64,000 nt of DNA from a virus. A program made the translations under genes and the position numbers. Below the pieces are notes generated by a model, which worked only from the letters and a program-made list of their open reading frames with translations, ran no database searches and was not told the DNA's origin. Each line of letters begins with the position of its first letter. The first letter of the stretch is position 1. Shown one piece after another: positions 23,855 through 30,793 of this stretch. The DNA is taken from positions 1-64,000 of the IMG/VR virus record IMGVR_UViG_3300042470_001171; one strand, written 5' to 3'.

Positions 23855-23909
23855 TGTGCTATAGTGTTGGCAGGAACCTTGACAACTTGGTGGTAGGTGA
23901 CGGTGGATC
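23855..23909 (+). promoter_or_regulatory. CRISPR leader, array 4
   Basis: TTGTGCTATAGTGTTGGCAG, GAACCTTGACAACTTGGTGG, TAGGTGACGGTGGATC, first repeat. Nearly identical to the array 3 leader on the opposite strand. Confidence 0.75.
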
Positions 23910-24491
23910 CCACTTCGGTGGGGGTTTTTCGTACCCCCGACAGGGCCTTAACGGCGCGTGGCAAACAGCTCCCCACTTTGGTGGGGGTTTTTCTTTTTTC
24001 TAGCCACGATCAACGGGCTGAGCGACTCGCAAACACCGCCCCACTTCGGTGGGGGTTTCTCCCGTGTGACAGCGCATTCCTTTTCATCCCCGCCTTGGTG
24101 GGGGTGTGTCGATTTGCGGTTAACTCATGCACCCCACCCCCGTGGGAGTCTGTCTGCCATTGCCCGGGCCAGCCAGCTAGCCCCACCACTGTGGGGGTGG
24201 GTCAAGCGGATCCCGTCAGCCCCACAGCGTGGGGGTTTCTCCTGTTACCGGTCATGCCCACCATCGTGGGAGTCTGTCCCTACAAAAATCAGCCCATTCC
24301 GGTGGGAGTCTGTCACCCTGGCTCAGCTACCTAGCCCCACCAGCGTGGGGGTGTCTCGGCTGATTTTGAGGCGGGCGTGGCGGTATCGGTCACCTAGCCC
24401 CACCAGCGTGGGGGTGTCTCGCCTTCGCCTCACGATCCCCACCAGCGTGGGAGTGGATCTTGACAGCCCTTAGCCCACCCCGTGGGAGTCT
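23908..24491 (+). CRISPR. CRISPR array 4: thirteen repeats, long to short units
   Basis: Core T of GTGGG at 23919, 23982, 24050, 24099, 24143, 24192, 24230, 24267, 24303, 24346, 24409, 24448, 24483. Units are 63, 68, 49, 44, 49, 38, 37, 36, 43, 63, 39, 35 nt. Leader-proximal repeats keep the left part GCAAACAC; distal ones are reduced to the hairpin plus a short tail such as GAGTCTGTC or GTGTCTCG. Distal spacers are therefore ~13-20 nt. It ends before the convergent RHH gene. Confidence 0.88.
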
Positions 24492-24634
24492 ATATGTACT
24501 ACTTAAATACACCATGTATTCGTTTGCCTCCAAGGAAATTGTATCCGCAACTTTTCAAACCTGCACACCGCAAGGGTTTAGCGCCTTACCTCTAAAAGAT
24601 AATAGGCATTAATTCCCCCAGGCCATTTTTTAGC
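24492..24634. other. AT-rich intergenic region
   Basis: From the last repeat of array 4 to the stop of the RHH gene. Markedly AT-rich (e.g. TGTACTACTTAAATACACCA, TAATAGGCATTAATTCCCCC). No gene, promoter or clear terminator recognised. Confidence 0.4.
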
Positions 24635-25000
24635 CTATTTTGGATCCAAATACTCCCTCAAAGCCGCTTCAATTACGGTGCTGCGGTAAGAGCGATCCGC
24701 CTCTGCCCGAGCATCCACCAGGGCCAGTAGGTCAGCGTCCAGGGTAATGGCTACCTTGGCCTTGGGCTGGTCGCCCTGCTGGCGGGGTGGCTTGCGCACT
24801 ACCCAGAATGATAGCCGTCGGCGCTTGCCGTCCTCCACCACCTGCTGGTTGATTTTGCCAGCCAGCAAAGCCTGCATGGCCTCCGTCTTTGGCTTGGTCT
24901 TGGACAAAAAGTAGGACGATCCCCAGTTTTCGGCCATGGCCACGGCGGGGTCTTCGTCCTGGTGGATAGAGATAGTCAGAAGGTTGGTAGTGGTTGCCAT
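24635..25000 (-). CDS. Ribbon-helix-helix (CopG/Arc-like) regulator
   Basis: 121 residues from the ATG at 25000; the longer frame runs through operator repeats. The C-terminal RHH is KAKVAITLDADLLALVDARA followed by RSYRSTVIEAALREYLDPK. The N-terminal ~80 residues (TISIHQDEDPAVAMAENWG, RRRLSFWVVRKPP) are unfamiliar and may bind a ligand or partner. Upstream GGTATGAC repeats suggest autoregulation. Faces CRISPR array 4. Confidence 0.75.
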   Translation of the reverse strand: MATTTNLLTISIHQDEDPAVAMAENWGSSYFLSKTKPKTEAMQALLAGKINQQVVEDGKRRRLSFWVVRKPPRQQGDQPKAKVAITLDADLLALVDARAEADRSYRSTVIEAALREYLDPK

Positions 25001-25092
25001 AGTCATACCTTTGGGCGCTGTCAAAAGTATGCCCATAGTCATACTTTGCAAGGGGTTGCAAGGTATGACCCTATCCATTGCAGAGGTATGAA
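25001..25092 (-). promoter_or_regulatory. GGTATGAC operator cluster upstream of the RHH gene
   Basis: Five related boxes: AGTCATACCT (25001), AGTATGCC (~25027), AGTCATACTT (~25037), GGTATGACC (~25062) and GGTATGAAC (~25084), in both orientations. Clustered short operators are usual for RHH repressors. Confidence 0.6.
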
Positions 25093-25145
25093 CCCCCCAA
25101 AACCCTAGCGCCAAGGCTGGCCTAGCGTTCGTGGCCTAGCGCCAA

Positions 25146-25180
25146 AACAAAGCCCCCAGCGAGGGCTAGGGGTGGAGGGT
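25146..25180 (-). terminator. Intrinsic terminator after the 25199 gene
   Basis: Minus strand CCCCTAGCCCTCGCTGGGGG followed by CTTTGTTTT. Confidence 0.7.
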
Positions 25181-25198
25181 GGGGGGGTAACGCCGAAT

Positions 25199-25510
25199 CT
25201 ACCAAATAGTAGACTGGATAGGATGCCCTTCGGCATCCTGGTAACAGACTTCAAGATCTTCTCCCTGAATGTTCAGCTTCGTCACGTGCTCAAAGTCGTC
25301 GACAATCCGGCAGTGCTCCGGCAACCCCAAGCACTGAGACTCGGGAATGCGGGCAGCCGCAACGTACTGAAAATAGGAACCCGCTTCGGTACGGGTGCTG
25401 GGTATTTCCAACCATTCAATCCCGGGAATAACAGGAGAGTGATGGGAAGTCAATTGCCCGTCACGGACGTCACAGACAACAAGCTTTACATTTTCAACTT
25501 TAGTATTCAT
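25199..25510 (-). CDS. Hypothetical early protein
   Basis: 103 residues from the ATG after the CCACTTACGGAGAAGGTT leader. Beta-rich acidic protein (MNTKVENVKLVVCDVRDGQL, then IPGIEWLEIPSTRTEAGSYF). Stand-alone gene with a promoter of the TATATT family. Function unknown. Confidence 0.6.
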   Translation of the reverse strand: MNTKVENVKLVVCDVRDGQLTSHHSPVIPGIEWLEIPSTRTEAGSYFQYVAAARIPESQCLGLPEHCRIVDDFEHVTKLNIQGEDLEVCYQDAEGHPIQSTIW

Positions 25511-25540
25511 AACCTTCTCCGTAAGTGGTTCAACAATTTC

Positions 25541-25569
25541 AATATACCCCCGCCATATCGGCATGTCAA
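25541..25569 (-). promoter_or_regulatory. Promoter (TTGACA-N17-TATATT family)
   Basis: Minus strand -35 25569-25564, -10 25546-25541; upstream GTGCCAGTAATTTACTGGGG matches the family's flank. Confidence 0.75.
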
Positions 25570-25607
25570 TACACCCCCAGTAAATTACTGGCACAACCTC
25601 TGGCACA

Positions 25608-25682
25608 CTCCCACCACAGTGGGATCCGCCTGCAGCAGTCCAGCGACACACCTCCACGACACACCCCCACCGCAGCGGGGAA
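25608..25682 (-). CRISPR. Leaderless CRISPR unit after the FtsK-like gene: two repeats
   Basis: Minus-strand hairpins CCCCGCTGCGGTGGGGGTGT (~25669) and CCCACTGTGGTGGGAGTG (~25613), 56 nt apart with a possible decayed third copy (CCTCCACGA) between. First repeat starts 4 nt after the stop codon of the ATPase gene. Confidence 0.6.
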
Positions 25683-25686
25683 CCTG

Positions 25687-26985
25687 CTAGGCGGTCTCCT
25701 GGCCTGGCTTGGTCCGGTAGAATGGCGTCAGTCGCTGGATCGGCGGGATAGCCAGATCAGGCACAACGCCGATCCTCAGGCTATTGGCGTAGATGGCATA
25801 GGTGCGGTTTACCCCGGGCTGGTTGCGGATCTGGCTGTGGTAGCCTTGGGCAGCCTGTCGGTCGGCGGGGGAGCGGATCAAGGCAGGATCCTGGAGCATG
25901 TTGTCAATGCTCTTGCTGTTGCCCTCCATCGGCTTGCCCAGGTTGTCCTGGGTGGTCTTGCAGCCTAGCCCCAGGGTGCATAGGTTATCCCGTAGGCCAC
26001 TGCTAAAGGTATTCCTGCCGCCAGACAGGCTCAGATCGCCTAGCAGGTGCGACTGGTTCACCATGATCAGGTGCATGTTTAGCTCCCGGCCTGCGGCGAT
26101 CAGACTAAGCAAGCGTTGCTCCATGGCCGACTTGACAGAGCCCTCCATGGCGCTGCACTTGCCCTTTAGCAGCATCCATTCGTCGAATACCGCCCAGATG
26201 TGGTTACCCACCGGGCGGCCCGCTTGGTTCAGCTCAAAGCGTCGTTCTAGCTCAGCTTCCAAGTCCCTGACTACCATCACATAGTCAACGCCAGACTTCA
26301 TCCTGGTAACAGCTGGGGTCAACTGTCCCCACTTGGAGCCCTTGGGATCACAGATCACCAGTTCATCGCCGCGGTTGGCCAGGATAGCGCACAAGCACTG
26401 AAGCAGGTGAGTTTTACCGGATCCAGTCGTCGCCGATAGCAAGATATGGATCTGGCTGGCCAGGTACTGGGGCAGGCTAGTGGCCAGCGGTACTGGCTTC
26501 CACCCCTCCACCACTGGCTCCGGTGGCGTCGCTGGCTGGCTTGGCGGTGGTGGTGACGGTGCGGGGCTCGCTGGGCTGGGCTGGCTTTTGGCCTTTGCTG
26601 GACTTTCCCCCTCCGTCTCCAGAGGGGGCAGCACTTTTGGGGCGCTAGCCATGGCACGTTCTATGAACATGTCCAACGTTTCCCGTTGATCAGCTTTCAA
26701 GCCTTGGAGCAATACCGATGGATCCTGGTAACTCTTGGCTACGATCTGACGGTTCTTGCGCAGCCTGCGGGCACCGTCGTAGGCCACCAGGCTAGCGGCG
26801 GCATAAGCAACTGCAGGGATCGACGAAAATGCAGAGAACAGCAGAAACACAACAACCCCCAAGGGTACATGGGCCTTAGGGATCTGTTGGGCGTAGTGCT
26901 GCCTCAACATATCGTTGAGAAATTCTGGAGCTTGCGAACTGCCTTTCAGGCTACTTGGCACGGGCTTTTGCTGACTCATGGCCAC
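25687..26985 (-). CDS. FtsK/HerA-like DNA translocase ATPase
   Basis: 432 residues (a second Met lies at 26979). N-terminal hydrophobic segment (~40-65, VPLGVVVFLLFSAFSSIPAV), Pro/Ser-rich linker, then Walker A LLSATTGSGKTHLLQ (~183), ELVICDPKGSKWGQL and Walker B HIWAVFDEWMLL (~262). Membrane anchor plus motor matches FtsK/HerA or coupling-protein types that move DNA. With three membrane-protein genes upstream it may form a membrane DNA-transfer or segregation machine. Substrate direction unknown. Confidence 0.8.
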   Translation of the reverse strand: MAMSQQKPVPSSLKGSSQAPEFLNDMLRQHYAQQIPKAHVPLGVVVFLLFSAFSSIPAVAYAAASLVAYDGARRLRKNRQIVAKSYQDPSVLLQGLKADQRETLDMFIERAMASAPKVLPPLETEGESPAKAKSQPSPASPAPSPPPPSQPATPPEPVVEGWKPVPLATSLPQYLASQIHILLSATTGSGKTHLLQCLCAILANRGDELVICDPKGSKWGQLTPAVTRMKSGVDYVMVVRDLEAELERRFELNQAGRPVGNHIWAVFDEWMLLKGKCSAMEGSVKSAMEQRLLSLIAAGRELNMHLIMVNQSHLLGDLSLSGGRNTFSSGLRDNLCTLGLGCKTTQDNLGKPMEGNSKSIDNMLQDPALIRSPADRQAAQGYHSQIRNQPGVNRTYAIYANSLRIGVVPDLAIPPIQRLTPFYRTKPGQETA

Positions 26986-27463
26986 CTCCTAAGAAACCGG
27001 GCACCTTTCCGCCCCGGCTAAGGTACTGCTGGACACACAACTGCATTCCAAACACACAGGCCAGGATCGACGCTACGGCCTGCCAGCGGATGTCGCCAAA
27101 CGTCACTCCACCAATGGCCACCAACTTATAACTGGATACTGGCGGCCACACCAAAAGGCCTGCAATAAAGTCCACCGCATAGCCCAGCGTGGCCCAGAGG
27201 GTAGCATCCAGCAGCTCTTCTGGATCCGCCAGAGCAAAGCTGGGCACCTTGCCGCCGACCAACTTATTTAGCGTCGGGAAAATTCCCGCGCCGCCATTGG
27301 TGAGGAATATAGGCTTCAGCTCGAAGCCCTGGACAAGCAGAAACACCACGACAGCGATTAGGCCACCCAGGCGACCGCCAAAGGTATCCTGGCCGACGGC
27401 GTTATAGGCCTTGAGGCTGTTGACAAAGATCGCTCCAGCCAACACCAGAAACAAGTACTTCAT
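26951..27463 (-). CDS. Multi-pass membrane protein
   Basis: 170 residues from ATG 27463. About four hydrophobic helices (YLFLVLAGAIFVNSLKAY, LGGLIAVVVFLLVQGF, TLWATLGYAVDFIAGLLVW, AVASILACVFGMQLCVQ) and a soluble loop. Overlaps the ATPase start and the upstream stop, so tightly coupled. Probably part of the same membrane complex. Confidence 0.65.
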   Translation of the reverse strand: MKYLFLVLAGAIFVNSLKAYNAVGQDTFGGRLGGLIAVVVFLLVQGFELKPIFLTNGGAGIFPTLNKLVGGKVPSFALADPEELLDATLWATLGYAVDFIAGLLVWPPVSSYKLVAIGGVTFGDIRWQAVASILACVFGMQLCVQQYLSRGGKVPGFLGGGHESAKARAK

Positions 27464-27954
27464 TGGCCACCTCCCGCATGACGGGCCAGCCATGCCTGCT
27501 TGTACTGGCCGACGTCAAGGGTGCCATTGAAGGCGTACTCTTGTACTCTGCCATCGCCGTCGATAACGCCAGTATTGCCAGAGGTGTCGCACACCACCTG
27601 GCCACGGCTGTAGGTGCGGCCCTGCCAGTTGATAGGCATCATGCCCTCTGCAATGGGTTGGGCGGTAATGTCAGTGGCCCCGGTTACAGCCGTCTCTGGC
27701 CGCTGGAAATCAGCCTTGACGTAGTGAAAGGTGCAGCCCGCTTCATAGCGTTGGGCTGCCACCTCAGCCATTTGGCTTAAGTGGTCCTGGGTGCTGAGCG
27801 CGGCTACCTGCTCCTTGGCCGACTCCCGGCGTTGCTCTTTCACGGCCTTGCCGTCCTGCAGGATAGCAGCCCCCTGCTCAGTGCCACCTGAAAACAGGGT
27901 AAAGCCCACCAAGACAAGGCCGCCAATGGGCAAAATCAATTCTTCAATGCTCAT
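27460..27954 (-). CDS. Membrane-anchored hypothetical protein
   Basis: 164 residues. N-terminal anchor (MSIEELILPIGGLVLVGFTL), a charged helix (KEQRRESAKEQVAALS) and an extracytoplasmic-looking domain with two Cys (AGCTFHYV, QVVCDTSGN). Overlaps both neighbours by 4 nt. Function unknown; operon partner of the ATPase. Confidence 0.65.
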   Translation of the reverse strand: MSIEELILPIGGLVLVGFTLFSGGTEQGAAILQDGKAVKEQRRESAKEQVAALSTQDHLSQMAEVAAQRYEAGCTFHYVKADFQRPETAVTGATDITAQPIAEGMMPINWQGRTYSRGQVVCDTSGNTGVIDGDGRVQEYAFNGTLDVGQYKQAWLARHAGGGQ

Positions 27955-28325
27955 TCGTCCATCCCTCCAGCGTAGGGGTTTTCAGGCTTGGGGGTGGGAT
28001 CGGTAGCCCGACGGCGGCGCTCCATGACTACACTGCCAGCCACCATGGCGGCAACAGCGGCCAGCACCGCAATGAACAGCCAGGGCGGGCCAGCGGGCTC
28101 AGCCACCGCAGCAACCGGCTCAGCCACGGGTATAGGCTCAGTGGTTGCCAGCGGCGTAGCTACAGGCACCGCCTGGCCATGCTGGGTGAGGCCACGGATG
28201 TCGCAAACACCCGCAGCGTCTAGCTCAAACCATGCCTCTCTGGGACTGAGGCCAGCCTCCAGCGGGTATTGCTGATCGCCCCATAGCAGGTAGTTGGTGT
28301 CCCGGGGGGCGGGGCTCGATACCAT
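27951..28325 (-). CDS. Membrane-anchored hypothetical protein
   Basis: 124 residues from the ATG at 28325, the one placed just after the CCACTTACAAAG leader. Soluble N-terminal part (YLLWGDQQYPLEAGLSPREA), Pro/Ala/Val linker, one C-terminal membrane segment (WLFIAVLAAVAAMVAGSVVM) and a basic tail. Coupled to the next gene. Confidence 0.6.
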   Translation of the reverse strand: MVSSPAPRDTNYLLWGDQQYPLEAGLSPREAWFELDAAGVCDIRGLTQHGQAVPVATPLATTEPIPVAEPVAAVAEPAGPPWLFIAVLAAVAAMVAGSVVMERRRRATDPTPKPENPYAGGMDE

Positions 28326-28360
28326 GTCCTGGCACCGAGGCTTTGTAAGTGGATCCATTG

Positions 28361-28525
28361 TCAAGGTTCTCCGAGGATGAAGGTGGACAATTGCCGCCAT
28401 AGCAACGGGCCATTGGCTTTTTGTTGGCACAAATCGGCACCCAGGCTAAAGCCAACAAAAAGCCCCACCACAAAAATGGCGGTGGCCAGGATGGCCAGAA
28501 GGCCGTCGTCATGATCGCTGTGCAT
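28361..28525 (-). CDS. Small membrane protein
   Basis: 54 residues: MHSDHDDGLLAILATAIFVV, GLFVGFSLGADL and a polar tail ending LGEP. One membrane segment after an acidic N-terminus. The frame with charged start and single helix is preferred over an overlapping longer frame. It begins the ATPase operon. Confidence 0.5.
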   Translation of the reverse strand: MHSDHDDGLLAILATAIFVVGLFVGFSLGADLCQQKANGPLLWRQLSTFILGEP

Positions 28526-28556
28526 GGCTTGGCAAAAGGAGCGGAGTCTTACCGCT

Positions 28557-28620
28557 CACCCCCACAATGGTGGGGCAATTAAAGCGCTTCAGCAGGATCC
28601 ACCCCCACTGGCGTGGGGCT
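28557..28620 (-). CRISPR. Leaderless CRISPR unit: two repeats, one short spacer
   Basis: Minus-strand hairpins CCCCACGCCAGTGGGGGTGG and CCCCACCATTGTGGGGGTGA, 43 nt apart. The first lies within 6 nt of the stop of the 28626 gene and shares its direction. Confidence 0.65.
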
Positions 28621-28625
28621 TGGCC

Positions 28626-29048
28626 CTAGTCCTCGTCAGTGCCACCGTAGGCAGCGGGCAAGCGCAGGGCCGGAGGCTGGATCCCGGCAGAGAAAGCTTT
28701 GAAGCGTTCCACCAAATCAGCGTCAGGACGCTTAGGCAAAAGGCCAGAAATGTCAATCGGCTCAATGGTGGTGTTGATCGTCATGGACCGGACGTTGGCC
28801 AGCCGGGCCATGACAGCGCCCATCAAGCCTTGGCCGCTAAGGGCGTCTTCAAGCAAAGGCGCTATCTGATCAGCCAGGCGCTCCTTAGTGGAGCTGTACT
28901 GCTCGGCCAGGCTGGCCAGGGCCAGGGCGTCTGACTGCATCTGGCCAGCAATGGCCATGGCCAGCTCATGGCCAGCGGCTAGCGGCGCAACACCCTCGGG
29001 GGTGCCGGTGGACTGAGACTGTTCGTTAAGTTGATCGGAGAGGTTCAT
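28626..29048 (-). CDS. Helical hypothetical protein
   Basis: 140 residues, largely helical (HELAMAIAGQMQSDALALAS, EQYSSTKERLADQIAPLLED) with an acidic C-terminus. The start overlaps the preceding stop by 4 nt. Pair-wise arrangement under the 29334 operator recalls partition or replication-control operons, but no family is recognised. Confidence 0.6.
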   Translation of the reverse strand: MNLSDQLNEQSQSTGTPEGVAPLAAGHELAMAIAGQMQSDALALASLAEQYSSTKERLADQIAPLLEDALSGQGLMGAVMARLANVRSMTINTTIEPIDISGLLPKRPDADLVERFKAFSAGIQPPALRLPAAYGGTDED

Positions 29049-29302
29049 AGGTTGTGGTCCTTTGCAAATTGGATTGTAAGTTGGCGGGCTGATTCCTTTG
29101 TTCGCCTGGAGCCTCGCAACTGAGCATAGTAAGCCAGTACTCTGGCGTACTGCGGAGTAAAAGCCTCATGTTTCAAAGCCAATTCTTTACGCAGTTCATA
29201 CAGTCGGCTACGGCTAACCTGGCGGCTAGCCAATGAACTGACTAATGACCGGAAATGATGCTCCGACATTAAGGCGTCGATCTGGCTGTCAGGATGCTCC
29301 AT
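29045..29302 (-). CDS. Small basic, probably DNA-binding protein
   Basis: 85 residues, basic and helical: FRSLVSSLASRQVSRSRLYE, LRKELALKHEAFTPQYARVL. Polar helix spacing suggests DNA binding. It is first in its operon and lies 32 nt from the TCGAACATTG operator array. Confidence 0.55.
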   Translation of the reverse strand: MEHPDSQIDALMSEHHFRSLVSSLASRQVSRSRLYELRKELALKHEAFTPQYARVLAYYAQLRGSRRTKESARQLTIQFAKDHNL

Positions 29303-29333
29303 AACGAGAAATCAACCTTTCGGGACGGTCTCA

Positions 29334-29387
29334 TCGAACATTGTCGAACATTGTCGAACATTACAGGACGTTCGACAATGTTCGACG
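29334..29387. promoter_or_regulatory. TCGAACATTG operator array (three direct, two inverted copies)
   Basis: Direct copies start at 29334, 29344 and 29354, i.e. every 10 bp. After ~9 bp, GTTCGACAATGTTCGAC (29370-29386) is the inverted form. One-turn spacing and symmetry suit cooperative binding by an RHH protein such as the 29492 product, as operator or centromere-like site. Confidence 0.7.
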
Positions 29388-29474
29388 TAGGATCCACCAT
29401 AGCACAGCCTAGCCATTTTTGTGTCATTTATTTGGCGCTTTTGCGGGGACTGGTGGTAGGCTGTGACAGTTGTT

Positions 29475-29480
29475 ATAATT
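29475..29480 (+). promoter_or_regulatory. -10 box of the RHH gene
   Basis: TATAAT lies 11-12 nt before the ATG at 29492, so the mRNA leader must be very short. No good -35 match is visible, which suggests activator dependence. Confidence 0.45.
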
Positions 29481-29491
29481 TGTAGCTTTCT

Positions 29492-29680
29492 ATGGCCGAC
29501 ACAAGAAACCAGACCACCATCACCCTAAGCTGGCGGGCCTGTCGAGAATATGAAGAGGTCGCCGAATGGTTGGGCGTTCCTCCAGCTAGCCTGATGCGGT
29601 TCATTTTAGAAGAACACCACCGCTCAGCAGAGTTTCACGAACTACTCCAGCGGGCCAGGAAACGTGAAGCCCAGCCCTAG
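29492..29680 (+). CDS. Small RHH-like DNA-binding protein
   Basis: 62 residues: TTITLSWRACREYEEVAEWL then VPPASLMRFILEEHHRSAEF, the strand-helix-helix layout of RHH proteins. Divergent from the 29302 operon with the TCGAACATTG array between them. Probable autorepressor or partition-site binder. Confidence 0.6.
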   Translation: MADTRNQTTITLSWRACREYEEVAEWLGVPPASLMRFILEEHHRSAEFHELLQRARKREAQP

Positions 29681-29793
29681 GGTTTACGTCAAAAATAGTA
29701 CGTGGTATAAAGTTTTGATCAGTACCGCCGTTCTAATGCGGATATTGGGTATAGGAGTTTGGACTATTAACAAACTTACAGTCAGTCCTGGAA

Positions 29794-30072
29794 ATGAGCA
29801 CACGGATGGATCAAGCGTTGGAGCGGCTTGACAGTTGCATTGCGCTATATCGAGAAGTCGGTATTACTGGTTATAAATTGGAGTTGCACCCTGATTGCCC
29901 AGGCGTTTGGATCCTGGTATTGACTTGCACTCAAGCCAATGAGGCTGTGTTCAAGTCATTGCGTTCGATCTGGCTTATCTGCTCGGAGGAGTGGATCCTA
30001 GGCGGCATTCAGGTCAACGACCTGCAGCCACTCATGGCAGATAGCCTCAACCTTTGCCGCTGTTGGCCCTGA
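29794..30072 (+). CDS. Hypothetical protein
   Basis: 92 residues (MSTRMDQALERLDSCIALYR, GITGYKLELHPDCPGVWILV). An ACTTACAG leader ~15 nt upstream supports the start. Its 3' end overlaps a convergent gene by 26 nt. AT content above neighbours. No family recognised. Confidence 0.5.
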   Translation: MSTRMDQALERLDSCIALYREVGITGYKLELHPDCPGVWILVLTCTQANEAVFKSLRSIWLICSEEWILGGIQVNDLQPLMADSLNLCRCWP

Positions 30073-30391
30073 TCGGGTTACCGTTGGCATCGGCTTTACC
30101 GAAGTAGATGTCGAACAACGCTGCTGCTGTCACCGGCTGGCCATTGCCTAGCCGCAGCACGCCAGCGCTTTCTAGTGCCCACAACACCTCCATCGCCGGG
30201 GCCCCGGAGCGGCCATAGCGAGGGGATAGGTGCTGCAGGGTGCCAATGCCGATGATGACACCGGTGTCCTCTTCCAGCCTGTGGCAAAACTCGATCCAGT
30301 TTGTGCATCCATAGTTGCTACGAATAGCAACCAAGCAATCCGCAAAATTATGCGGGCTTGCATCCTCTCCCCAACTTATTCTAACTGGCAT
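30047..30391 (-). CDS. HTH-like hypothetical protein
   Basis: 114 residues. NFADCLVAIRSNYGCTNWIE, FCHRLEEDTGVIIGIGTLQH then EVLWALESAGVLRLGNGQPV resemble a helical DNA-binding domain with a small C-terminal part. Candidate regulator. Convergent with the 29794 gene. Confidence 0.5.
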   Translation of the reverse strand: MPVRISWGEDASPHNFADCLVAIRSNYGCTNWIEFCHRLEEDTGVIIGIGTLQHLSPRYGRSGAPAMEVLWALESAGVLRLGNGQPVTAAALFDIYFGKADANGNPIRANSGKG

Positions 30392-30553
30392 TTTGTTTTT
30401 TCCTCTCTAGGGTTCACACCCCTAGCTTAGCACCCAACTTAAAGCAGGCAACCGTAGACAGCCAGAACCCTTCTAGTAGCAAAAGCCACAGCGTTTGTCG
30501 CCATGCGCTAGCCGATACAGGCGCATATCAAAGCGGGCACCCTAAAAAGACGG

Positions 30554-30588
30554 TTGCCAGTTTATAGCTGCTGACTTATAATTGGGTT
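30554..30588 (+). promoter_or_regulatory. Promoter overlapped by the dispersed element
   Basis: -35 TTGCCA 30554-30559, 17-nt spacer, -10 TATAAT 30577-30582. The dispersed element GACTTATAATTGGGTT (30573-30588) covers the -10, so a bound protein would block it. Confidence 0.65.
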
Positions 30589-30608
30589 GTAGTTTACAAG
30601 TTCACGCC

Positions 30609-30758
30609 ATGCAACAAAAACTAGTGCGGCTAGATCGAGGGCTGCATTACGAAGCTAAGGTCTACGCCACTAAAAGGCAAACTTCTCTCAAGGAGCTAAC
30701 CGAGACGGCCTTAGCCGAGTACATGCAGCGCAACCCTGACCCAGGCCAAGCGGCCTAG
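30609..30758 (+). CDS. Small RHH (CopG-like) regulator
   Basis: 49 residues: KLVRLDRGLHYEAKVYATKR then TSLKELTETALAEYMQ, a textbook ribbon-helix-helix. It is preceded by a promoter and an upstream GGGCACCCTA box (30535-30544). It sits before the initiator operon and may control it. Confidence 0.7.
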   Translation: MQQKLVRLDRGLHYEAKVYATKRQTSLKELTETALAEYMQRNPDPGQAA

Positions 30759-30770
30759 GGTTTTTTATTG
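30742..30770 (+). terminator. Intrinsic terminator
   Basis: CCAGGCCAAGCGGCCTAGGG followed by TTTTTTATT, overlapping the end of the RHH gene. Confidence 0.65.
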
Positions 30771-30793
30771 TCCACCTTTAGCAAAGAACAACG

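Noticed and set aside
23897-24473. Frames rich in TPTSVGV across array 4
   Set aside because: Artefact of the repeat array; leader and repeat-spacer structure explain the sequence better than a protein.
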